This document shows, in pieces, positions 43,664 through 51,407 of a DNA stretch of 64,000 nucleotides. The position numbers and the translations under genes are program-made. Positions within the stretch are counted from its first letter, which is position 1, and every line of letters starts with the position of its first letter. The notes beneath the pieces were generated by a model. It saw only the letters and a program-made list of their open reading frames with translations. It was not told the DNA's origin and did no database searches. This DNA comes from Lysobacterales bacterium (GTDB taxonomy: Bacteria > Pseudomonadota > Gammaproteobacteria > Xanthomonadales > Ahniellaceae). The stretch is from assembly GCA_016703225.1 (NCBI GenBank), contig JADJCM010000002.1, forward strand, positions 620,001-684,000, given 5' to 3'.

Positions 43664-45163
43664 ATGAACCATGAATCGTTTTCCGACTGGCAATCCAAGG
43701 CCGCTGCACTGCGCTTTCCGCACCAGGCGTTTGTCGATGGCAAGCACGTCGATGCGTTGAGCGGTGCAACCTTCGATGCGCTGAGTCCGATCGACGGCGC
43801 CGTGCTCGCCAAGGTCGCGCGTTGTGATGCGGCGGACGTCGATCGTGCGGTGCAGGTGGCGCGGCGCGCGTTCGAGTCCGGGCGCTGGTCTGAGAGCAAG
43901 CCGACGCATCGCAAGAAAGTGCTGGTCAAGTTCGCACAATTGATCCACGACCACCGCGAGGAGCTCGCGCTGCTCGAGTCGCTGGACATGGGCAAACCGG
44001 TGATGGACGCGCTCAATGTTGATGTCGCCGCCAGCGTGCGTTGCATGAGCTGGACCGGCGAGGCGATCGACAAGGTCTATGGCGAAATCGCCGCGACCGG
44101 GCCGGACGAACTCGGGCTGGTCACGCGCGAGCCGCTGGGCGTGATTGGTGCCATCGTGCCGTGGAATTTCCCGATGCTGATGGCGTGCTGGAAAATCGCG
44201 CCGGCGCTGGCGACCGGCAATTCGGTGATCCTGAAGCCGAGCGAGAAGTCGCCGCTGACCGCGCTGCGCCTGGCCGAACTGGCGATCGAGGCCGGCATCC
44301 CGGCCGGCGTGCTGAACGTGTTGCCCGGCTACGGCAAGGAAGCGGGCGAGGCGATCGCGCTGCACATGGACGTCGATGGTCTGGTGTTCACCGGTTCGAC
44401 CGCGGTCGGGCGCCATCTGCTCACCTGTGCAGGTCGCTCGAACATGAAACGCGCCTACATGGAATGCGGCGGCAAGAGCCCGAACCTGGTGTTCGCCGAT
44501 GCACCCGACCTCAAGCGCGCCGCCGAGGCCGCAGCCAGCGGCATCTTCTTCAACCAGGGCGAAGTGTGCACCGCGGCCTCGCGCTTGCTGGTCGAGCGTT
44601 CGATCAAGGACGAGTTCGTGGCGATGGTGGTCGAGGCCGGTCGCAGCTACCAGCCGCGGCATCCGCTCGATCCGGGCGCGATGATCGGTGCGATGGTCGA
44701 CGAAGACCAGACGCGGCGTGTGCTCGGTTACATCGAAAAGGGCCAGGCCGAGGGCGCGAAGCTGATGCTCGGTGGGCGCCGCGTGCATCCGGTGACGGGC
44801 GGCTGCTACATCGAACCGACCATCTTCGACGAGGTCGCGCACGAACACACGATCTCGCGCGAGGAGATCTTCGGCCCGGTGCTGAGCGTGATCGCGTTCG
44901 ACGACGAGGCGCAGGCCCTGCGTTATGCCAACGACAGCGACTTCGGCCTCGCCGCCGGCGTGTGGACGCGCGACATCGGCCGTGCCCACCGCGTTGCACG
45001 CAAGTTGCGCGCCGGCAGCGTCTGGGTCAACTACTGGGACGGCGGCGACATGACCGCGCCGTTCGGCGGCTACAAGCAGTCCGGCAACGGCCGCGACAAG
45101 TCCCTGCACGCGTTCGAGAAATACACCGAGGTCAAGGCGACCTGGATCAATCTGGAGGCATGA
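43664..45163 (+). CDS. puuC: Aldehyde dehydrogenase (PuuC/gamma-aminobutyraldehyde type)
   Basis: A 499-aa NAD(P)-dependent aldehyde dehydrogenase from ATG 43664. The catalytic Glu is in MECGGKSPN and the catalytic Cys in FFNQGEVCTAASRL. PWNFPMLMACWKIAPALATGN and GSTAVGRHL form the cofactor site. It most resembles PuuC-type enzymes acting on gamma-glutamyl-gamma-aminobutyraldehyde or other amino-aldehydes. Fits the polyamine genes near 34-38 kb and at the right edge. Confidence 0.88.
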   Translation: MNHESFSDWQSKAAALRFPHQAFVDGKHVDALSGATFDALSPIDGAVLAKVARCDAADVDRAVQVARRAFESGRWSESKPTHRKKVLVKFAQLIHDHREELALLESLDMGKPVMDALNVDVAASVRCMSWTGEAIDKVYGEIAATGPDELGLVTREPLGVIGAIVPWNFPMLMACWKIAPALATGNSVILKPSEKSPLTALRLAELAIEAGIPAGVLNVLPGYGKEAGEAIALHMDVDGLVFTGSTAVGRHLLTCAGRSNMKRAYMECGGKSPNLVFADAPDLKRAAEAAASGIFFNQGEVCTAASRLLVERSIKDEFVAMVVEAGRSYQPRHPLDPGAMIGAMVDEDQTRRVLGYIEKGQAEGAKLMLGGRRVHPVTGGCYIEPTIFDEVAHEHTISREEIFGPVLSVIAFDDEAQALRYANDSDFGLAAGVWTRDIGRAHRVARKLRAGSVWVNYWDGGDMTAPFGGYKQSGNGRDKSLHAFEKYTEVKATWINLEA

Positions 45164-45214
45164 TCTGCCGCTTGTGGCACGTTTGTGCTACGTTGGGCGC
45201 ACGGGAGACTGGAC

Positions 45215-45505
45215 ATGGCTACTGCAACCACCACCATTCGCATTCCTGAAAAGATGAAGGCGCGGGTCGCCAAGCTGGCGAAGAAGAGCGGCACGACAGC
45301 GCACGCGTTCATCCTGGAGGCGATCACGCAGAAGACCGAGATGGCCGAGCGTTATGCGTCTTTTCTGAAGGATGCGGACGACCGTCGCAAGGAATTCCAG
45401 GAGACCGGCAACGCAATCAGCTGGGAAGAGATGGAGCCCGTGCTGCTTGCGCGCGCCGAAGGCAAGGATGTTCCCTGGCCTGCGGCGCGAAAGATCGACC
45501 GCTGA
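45215..45505 (+). CDS. Ribbon-helix-helix antitoxin
   Basis: A 96-aa protein with an N-terminal RHH fold (ATTTIRIPEKMKARVAKLAKKSGTT region) and a C-terminal helix that would bind the toxin. GGGAG precedes ATG 45215. The toxin gene follows after 2 bp. Confidence 0.85.
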   Translation: MATATTTIRIPEKMKARVAKLAKKSGTTAHAFILEAITQKTEMAERYASFLKDADDRRKEFQETGNAISWEEMEPVLLARAEGKDVPWPAARKIDR

Positions 45506-45507
45506 GC

Positions 45508-45819
45508 ATGGCCAGGGTCGAGCTCGCTCCGCGCGTAAGGGAAGATCTCGCGCGCATCCTTGAACACTTGATCAAGTACAAGGTCACTGATCCCGAGCAG
45601 CGCATCCGTTCGATCGTCCAAGGCGTGCGCGTGCTTCGGGAGAATCCGTTGATCGGCCGTCCGGTGCCGGGAGACGTGCGCGAACTGGTCATGGGCAGGG
45701 ATAGCCGCGGATACCTCGCCCTGTATGAATACGACAGCTTTGCGGACCGCGTGCTGGTATTGGCGATCCGCAGCCAACGCGAAGCCGGTTACGTCGACTC
45801 GTCGTCCGCGAACAGGTGA
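45508..45819 (+). CDS. ParE/RelE-family toxin
   Basis: A 103-aa toxin of the ParE/RelE superfamily: MARVELAPRVREDLARILEHL at the N-terminus, then NPLIGRPVPGDVRELVMGRDSRGYLALYEY and a C-terminal beta strand VLVLAIRSQREAGY. Target (gyrase or mRNA) cannot be told. Its 3' end overlaps the convergent ATPase gene by 31 bp. Confidence 0.87.
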   Translation: MARVELAPRVREDLARILEHLIKYKVTDPEQRIRSIVQGVRVLRENPLIGRPVPGDVRELVMGRDSRGYLALYEYDSFADRVLVLAIRSQREAGYVDSSSANR

Positions 45820-46604
45820 CGGAAATAGCGTTCCGGCGCGTTCAGGAAATCGCGGGTCAGGCGCACGTGTTCGGACTCGCGTGCGTCGATCTCGCGGATG
45901 CCCTGCTCATCGACCTTGAGCACGGTGGCGCCCGGGTAGCAGAGCAGGATCGGCGAGTGCGTCGCGATGATGAATTGCGCGCAGCGCGAGCGATCCATCT
46001 GGTGCAGCAGGGCGAGGAAAGTGAGCTGGCGCTCCGGTGACAGCGCGGCCTCGGGCTCGTCGAGCAGGTAGACGCCATCTTCGAAGCGACCTTCGAACAG
46101 TGCAAGGAAGGCTTCGCCATGCGAGCGCTCGTGCAGCGATTTGTGTTCGTACTGCGAGAAGGCTTCGCCATGCGAGCGCTCGTGCAGCGATTTGTGTTCG
46201 TACTGCGAGAACGTCGCGCCGACCGACTCCATGTAGTCGATCCACTGGTGGAACGTCTCGGCGCGCAGAAAAAAACCATCGCTGACCCGTTGCCGCCAGG
46301 CCAGCTGCAGCGCCCGGCCGAGCGCTTGGCCGTCGGCATCCTCGCCGAACGACTGGTCGCGATCACCGCCGCGGGCATTGAACCCGCAGGCCCAGGCAAT
46401 CGCCTCCAGCAAGGTCGACTTGCCGGCGCCGTTCTCGCCGACCAGCATCGTCACCGGCGTCTTCATCCGCAGCGGCAGACCGCGCACGATCGCCGGCACG
46501 TTGAACGGATGGCGATCGGCATCGGTGATGCGGTCCGCGTGCAGACCGACATGGACCAGGAACGGACTGCCGCTGATGCCGTGATGCGGTTTCCTTCGGC
46601 TCAT
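45789..46604 (-). CDS. AAA-family ATPase with internal tandem duplication
   Basis: A 271-aa AAA/ABC-type ATPase of the OLD/RecF-like kind, from ATG 46604. Walker A GENGAGKST is near residue 54. The ABC-like segment is followed by Walker B VYLLDEPEAALSPERQ and the His switch IATHSPIL. Between them the 17-residue block FSQYEHKSLHERSHGEA occurs twice in tandem, encoded by a perfect 51-bp repeat (46107-46208). The block lies before the signature helix, so the insert could disturb nucleotide-driven dimerisation. Function unknown; such ATPases are often in defence or DNA repair. Confidence 0.82.
   Translation of the reverse strand: MSRRKPHHGISGSPFLVHVGLHADRITDADRHPFNVPAIVRGLPLRMKTPVTMLVGENGAGKSTLLEAIAWACGFNARGGDRDQSFGEDADGQALGRALQLAWRQRVSDGFFLRAETFHQWIDYMESVGATFSQYEHKSLHERSHGEAFSQYEHKSLHERSHGEAFLALFEGRFEDGVYLLDEPEAALSPERQLTFLALLHQMDRSRCAQFIIATHSPILLCYPGATVLKVDEQGIREIDARESEHVRLTRDFLNAPERYFRHLFADDEST
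46107..46208. repeat. Perfect 51-bp tandem duplication
   Basis: Two identical 51-bp units (46107-46157, 46158-46208) lie inside the AAA ATPase gene. They keep the frame and add 17 codons. Perfect identity points to a very recent event or an assembly artefact. Confidence 0.97.
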
Positions 46605-46676
46605 GTCGCGTGCATGCCGTCCCGGATCGCGGTACCGGCGCAACCGGTGCGCTTGGCGCGGGTGGGCGCCGTGAGT

Positions 46677-47711
46677 TCAATCATCGAGCTTCTTCCTGGG
46701 GCGCGCGATCGGTTTCGACCATCGCCGCACGGCCCGGTCGAAATCATCAGGTTGCGTGGCGGCTTCGGCGAGCCGCTTGCGGTTGAAGGACTCGTAGTGC
46801 TGTTCGGCGTGAGCGAGTGCGAGTTCGTGCGAGATGCGGCCGGCATGGGTCAGGATGTCGCGGTCGTTGATGGTCAGGAAGCTGTCGAGCTTGCTGATCC
46901 AGTCGGCCATGCGCATCGGCACGCGACGCATCGCCTGGCCGGTCGCGAAGACGAGGTATTGCTCGACCAGATTGTTCAGCGCGGCAAGTTCGCTTTCATC
47001 GAGATAGTTCTTTGCGACCGCGACATCATCCTTGCGCACTTTTGGCCCGCGCCAAGTCGTGAGTCCCATGTTCGGCTTGCTGCTGTCCACCCGGCTGCGC
47101 ACGATCTCGGCGGCGGTTTGGCCGGTGATCGCCCAATGCATCTTGTTCTGCACGGTCTTGAAAAAGCTGATGCTGGCGTCGACCGTAGGGTCGTAGTCGA
47201 TGCTGGTGGCGTAGATGTCGGTGATTTTCTGATAGAACCGCCGCTCGGAGGTGCGGATGTCCTGGATGCGGCGCAGCAGTTCGTCGAAGTAGTCGAAGGG
47301 CCGCTCCGGGTGCTTCAGACGCTCGTCGTCGAGCACGAAGCCCTTGACGATGTATTCGCGCAGGCGCTGCGTGGCCCAGATGCGGAATTGGGTCGCGATG
47401 CGCGACTTGACGCGATAGCCGACGGAGAGGATGGCGTCGAGGTTGTAATGAGCGAGGCTCCTGCTGACCTGCCGGGAGCCCTCTTGTCGAACCGACAAGA
47501 TTTCCTTGTGGGTTGCGGCGGCGAGCAACTCCCCTTCATCGAAGATGTTCTGCAGGTGCAAGCTGATGTTTTGCTGCGATGTGCCAAACAGTTCGGCCAT
47601 CTGTGGCTGAGTGAGCCACACCGTCTCGCCCTCGAAGCGCACATCCAGTCGGATGCGACCATCCTCGCTCTGGTAGATCAACAGCTGCGATGGACTGGGC
47701 GCTTCGTTCAT
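46677..47711 (-). CDS. RhuM-family protein
   Basis: A 344-aa protein of the RhuM (VirD-like) family. It shows YQSEDGRIRLDVRFEGETVWLTQPQMAELFGTSQQNIS at the N-terminus, then HYNLDAILSVGYRVKSRIATQFRIWAT, and a long helical C-terminus with NNLVEQYLVFATGQAMRR. The N-terminal part looks DNA-binding. Such genes are common in islands with restriction or other defence genes; function is not established. It lies just upstream of the AAA ATPase on the same strand. Confidence 0.87.
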   Translation of the reverse strand: MNEAPSPSQLLIYQSEDGRIRLDVRFEGETVWLTQPQMAELFGTSQQNISLHLQNIFDEGELLAAATHKEILSVRQEGSRQVSRSLAHYNLDAILSVGYRVKSRIATQFRIWATQRLREYIVKGFVLDDERLKHPERPFDYFDELLRRIQDIRTSERRFYQKITDIYATSIDYDPTVDASISFFKTVQNKMHWAITGQTAAEIVRSRVDSSKPNMGLTTWRGPKVRKDDVAVAKNYLDESELAALNNLVEQYLVFATGQAMRRVPMRMADWISKLDSFLTINDRDILTHAGRISHELALAHAEQHYESFNRKRLAEAATQPDDFDRAVRRWSKPIARPRKKLDD

Positions 47712-47838
47712 GGTGTCAGGTTAGTCGTGGTGCGCGCTGCAGGTCCAGCGCGAGTGGCTGCGCCGGAGCGGGCCGCCAAAGCGTTGCAGCCCCGCGCCCA
47801 GCGTTCAACAATGCCGGGTCACCCGAAGGAAGGCCGTG

Positions 47839-48849
47839 ATGCGACGGACCCGCTCGACCTGGATCATCCCGCTGGCGCTCGCGCCGCTGCTCGCCGGTTG
47901 CTTCAGCCACTCCGGGGACGAACCCGACTTTCCCGCGCCGATCAGCGAGACCACGTGCCCGGACCTGTCCGGGTCCTACGCGATGCAGGCGGACGCGGGC
48001 AGCCAGATGCCATGGGGCGATGTCTCGTACCAGCACACGCTGAAGGCGCCGGCGACGGTCGTGTCCCTGTTCGACTCGGGCGGGTATTCGCTGACCACGG
48101 TGTTCCATCGCGATCCCGCCGAGTTCGCAGGTGCGGTCGAGCGCTTTCGCACCGAGCGCCCGGGCGACTATGAAAAGTGGCGGCAGCAGGCACTGTCGAT
48201 GTTCGATCCGATGCGCGGTGCGCTGAAGGTGCGCCGGGATCTGCCGTTCGATGCGTTGACCCGCCTCGGCCCGGTACCGGAATGGGGGGCGCCGGGTTCG
48301 AAGGGTCATTGCCGCGACGGCTGGTGGGTCGATGATCGCGACTACGACGTCGAACTGGCCCTGACCCGCGATGTGCGCGGCGGGTTGCTGGTGCGGCACG
48401 ACCAGACCAAGCGCAGCGTGATCGGCCTGTGGGCCGAGACCGGTGCCGGCATTCCCTACGCGATCCGCGTCCATTCGCGCTGGTCGCGCTTCGCTCCAGT
48501 GGAGGTGCCGCGGTTCTGGATGCCGACCGCAGCCAAGCTGCCGCCCAGTGCGCAAGCGGTCGCCAGCACCGACCCCGATGGCTGGATGCAGCGCGATGGC
48601 GACGCGCGCATCATCGGCCTGCGCGTCCGCGCTAGGAAGCTGATGGGCCCGGACTCGATGCTGCTGAACCTCAAGGAAGACGGCGACCATGTGTTGTTCA
48701 CCGGCACGCTGCCCGACCGCGCAGCGCTCGATCAACTGATCGCCGCCATCGGCAAGGAACCCGAGGTCGCGCGCGTACGACTGGAGTCGACCATGGACCT
48801 GAGTTTCGGGCGCGTGCGTTTCGTGATCCATCTGAGCCTGAAGCGCTGA
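47839..48849 (+). CDS. Putative lipoprotein
   Basis: A 336-aa protein from ATG 47839 (preceded by GTG in frame). The signal peptide ends in LLAGC. The mature part has paired segments with several cysteines (TTCPDLSGSYAM, KGHCRDGWW) and no family I recognise. It is probably anchored to the outer membrane. Confidence 0.7.
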   Translation: MRRTRSTWIIPLALAPLLAGCFSHSGDEPDFPAPISETTCPDLSGSYAMQADAGSQMPWGDVSYQHTLKAPATVVSLFDSGGYSLTTVFHRDPAEFAGAVERFRTERPGDYEKWRQQALSMFDPMRGALKVRRDLPFDALTRLGPVPEWGAPGSKGHCRDGWWVDDRDYDVELALTRDVRGGLLVRHDQTKRSVIGLWAETGAGIPYAIRVHSRWSRFAPVEVPRFWMPTAAKLPPSAQAVASTDPDGWMQRDGDARIIGLRVRARKLMGPDSMLLNLKEDGDHVLFTGTLPDRAALDQLIAAIGKEPEVARVRLESTMDLSFGRVRFVIHLSLKR

Positions 48850-48941
48850 GCCGCCGTCGGGGCCAAAGCTGGAGCGCCGCAGTCCGGTTTGCCCCGCCGT
48901 CGCGCCAGCAGAAGGCTGATGTGCCGGCAGCTGGTGCGCGA

Positions 48942-49595
48942 CTATTCGAAGCCGTCTGCAAAGAGGAGCGGTCCGCCGCCGAAGCGGAGATCGTCGATGG
49001 CCTCGAAGTTTCCGCTGGTGGTGACGTCGGGCGCATTCACGTTGATTCTCGTGATCGGCGTGGTCGAGGTCACGCCGAAGAATCCGCCGCTGTCGCCCGG
49101 CGCCGTGACCTGGACGCTGGCCAGAAGTCCGCTGCTGCCGTACACGACGATGCCGACGCCATCGGACTCGCTGAACGCGCGCAGGGACACCGCAGTCACC
49201 GGCGGCGAGAACAGCAGATCGAAGGCGCGCACATCGTCCCGCGCCAGCACCATCTTGGACGCGGTCGGCCCGATCGAGAAGTGGACGGCGCCTGCGCCCA
49301 GCGCGGTGAACCCGCCGGAATCCGGCACGCTCCGAATCTCGACGCCGACAGGCATCGCACCAGCCGCGAAAACCGCATTGTTGGTGCCCGCGTGCAGCGG
49401 TGAAGCGAAGTTCGCGATCGCCCCAGCAGCGACATTCGCGCTCTCGAAATCTTCCGAAACCAGGCTCAGTGCCACCGTGGCGGCCGCAAACGCGATCGGG
49501 TTGTCGTAGGTGACCGTTTGCGCGCATGCCCCGCCCGCCGCCAGCCCCAGGCAAGACAGCGAGAGCGGGAGCAATCGGGCGCTTTGAAGTCGCAT
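48942..49595 (-). CDS. Exported protein with C-terminal FADGFE tag
   Basis: A 217-aa protein from ATG 49595 with GGAGGAG upstream. A signal peptide ends near ACAQ and a beta-rich domain follows (VTYDNPIAFAAATVALSLVSEDFE; later DDVRAFDLLFSPPVTAVSLRAF). It resembles PEP-CTERM-like choice-of-anchor proteins, but instead of a PEP-CTERM it ends in LLFADGFE. The large exported protein at 51408 ends similarly. Confidence 0.7.
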   Translation of the reverse strand: MRLQSARLLPLSLSCLGLAAGGACAQTVTYDNPIAFAAATVALSLVSEDFESANVAAGAIANFASPLHAGTNNAVFAAGAMPVGVEIRSVPDSGGFTALGAGAVHFSIGPTASKMVLARDDVRAFDLLFSPPVTAVSLRAFSESDGVGIVVYGSSGLLASVQVTAPGDSGGFFGVTSTTPITRINVNAPDVTTSGNFEAIDDLRFGGGPLLFADGFE

Positions 49596-49940
49596 GACCG
49601 CTCCTCCACAAGGGCGAACGATAGCGTTGCATAGCAGTTGTCTGTTGTCCATCGCTCGTGGCAACGCAGCAGCGCAATCAGACTGGCGTGGCATCTGCAA
49701 TCGCGGCATTGCAAGTCGATGAGGCGAATCGGATCAGTGGGCCGATCGGCCCACGGAGGCGGCGACCTCCTCGGCCAACCGGCGATCGAGACGCGTCGCG
49801 GCCTCGTCCGCGCAGGTCCGGCACGTGCCGCCTTCTGACCGATTTATAGGCCAGCGGCAAGGCTCGGCGTGTACCTTCGTACAGTGGGCTCCGCGGGCGT
49901 GGGCGGGGACACTGCGGCTTGTCCATGGGTCGGAGTCGGC
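49596..49940. other. Intergenic stretch with 18-bp palindrome
   Basis: No convincing gene lies in these 345 bp. They hold a perfect 18-bp palindrome, GTGGGCCGATCGGCCCAC (49737-49754), that could be an operator or hairpin, and presumably the promoters of the exported-protein gene and the GntP-type permease gene. Confidence 0.5.
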
Positions 49941-51338
49941 ATGTCGTTCCTGATCGTTCTTGCCGCGCTGTGCTTCCTGATGTGGGTGGCCTATCGCGGC
50001 CACAGCGTGATCCTGTTTGCGCCGGTGGCGGCGTTGGGTGCGGTGCTGCTGACCGACCCGTCCCTGGTCGCGCCGATGTTCACCGGCCTGTTCATGGAGA
50101 AGATGGCCGGGTTCCTCAAGCTGTATTTCCCGGTGTTCCTGCTTGGCGCGGTATTTGGCAAGCTGGTCGAACTTTCGGGGTTCTCGAAGTCGATCGTGGC
50201 GGCGGCAATCCGTCTGTTCGGCGCCGAGCGCGCGATCCTGGCCATCGTGGCGGTGAGTGCCTTGCTCACCTACGGCGGCGTGTCGCTGTTCGTGGTGGTG
50301 TTCGCGGTCTATCCGTTCGCGGCGGAACTGTTCCGCCAGGCCGATATCCCCAAGCGCCTGATCCCGGGCACGATCGCGCTTGGCGCGTTCACCTTCACCA
50401 TGGACGCGCTGCCCGGCACGCCGCAGATCCAGAACATCATCCCGACCGCGTTCTTCGGCACCGATGGCTGGGCCGCGCCATGGCTCGGTGTGGTCGGCGC
50501 GTCGTTCATCCTGACGATGGGGCTGCTCTATCTGGAATCGCGCCGCCGCGCCGCGCTGCGCAGCGGCGAAGGCTACGGCAGCGGCCACAGCAACGAACCG
50601 GCGGCGTTTTCGAGCGAGCGCTTGCCGCATCCGCTGCTGGCGCTGTCGCCGCTGCTGCTGGTCGGCATCAGCAACAAGTGGCTGACGCTCGCCATTCCGG
50701 CCTGGTACGGCGCTTCGCACAGTTTCGATCCGGCCATCGTCGGCGCGGCGCCACCAGTGGTGCAGGAAGTCGCCAAAGTCAGCGCGATCTGGGCGGTCGA
50801 GGCGGCGTTGCTGGTCGGCGTTGTCAGCGTCGTCTTGCTGGCGTGGAAACCGGTCACGCAGGCATTCGTCGAGGGCAGTCGTGCGGCCATCGGCGGGGCT
50901 TTGCTGGCGTCGATGAACACCGCATCGGAGTACGGCTTCGGCGCGGTGATCGCGGCCCTGCCGGGATTCCTGGTGGTCGCCGACGCGCTCGCGGCGATCC
51001 CCAACCCGCTACTCAACGAGGCGATCAGCGTCACCGCGCTCGCCGGCATCACCGGCTCGGCCTCCGGCGGGCTCAGCATCGCGCTGGCGGCGATGGCCGA
51101 TGGCTTCATCACCAACGCACAGGCCGCCGGCATCCCGATGGAAGTGCTGCACCGTGTCGCCGCCATGGCCTCGGGCGGCATGGACACGCTGCCGCACAAC
51201 GGCGCAGTGATCACCTTGCTCGCGGTCACTGGCCTCTCGCACCGTCAGTCGTATCGCGACATCTTCGCCATCACCCTGATCAAGACCAGCGCGGTGTTCG
51301 TGGTGATCGCGGTGCACCTGGGTACCGGGCTGGTCTAG
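49941..51338 (+). CDS. GntP-family permease
   Basis: A 465-aa permease of the gluconate:H+ symporter (GntP) family, with about 12-13 membrane segments from residue 4 on. ATG 49941 with a GGAG site is preferred to GTG 49869. Family-like segments include GKLVELSGFSKSIVAAAIR, ALLTYGGVSLFVVVF, DALPGTPQIQNIIPT and a C-terminal GGMDTLPHNGAVITLLAVTGL, which recalls 3-hydroxybutyrate or other short organic-acid carriers. Substrate unknown. Confidence 0.82.
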   Translation: MSFLIVLAALCFLMWVAYRGHSVILFAPVAALGAVLLTDPSLVAPMFTGLFMEKMAGFLKLYFPVFLLGAVFGKLVELSGFSKSIVAAAIRLFGAERAILAIVAVSALLTYGGVSLFVVVFAVYPFAAELFRQADIPKRLIPGTIALGAFTFTMDALPGTPQIQNIIPTAFFGTDGWAAPWLGVVGASFILTMGLLYLESRRRAALRSGEGYGSGHSNEPAAFSSERLPHPLLALSPLLLVGISNKWLTLAIPAWYGASHSFDPAIVGAAPPVVQEVAKVSAIWAVEAALLVGVVSVVLLAWKPVTQAFVEGSRAAIGGALLASMNTASEYGFGAVIAALPGFLVVADALAAIPNPLLNEAISVTALAGITGSASGGLSIALAAMADGFITNAQAAGIPMEVLHRVAAMASGGMDTLPHNGAVITLLAVTGLSHRQSYRDIFAITLIKTSAVFVVIAVHLGTGLV

Positions 51339-51407
51339 CGCTGCCGGCTGCGCGAATGTCCGGTCCGCCGGCATGGCTTCGTATGGGTGGGGAAAGGAGA
51401 CCCGACC

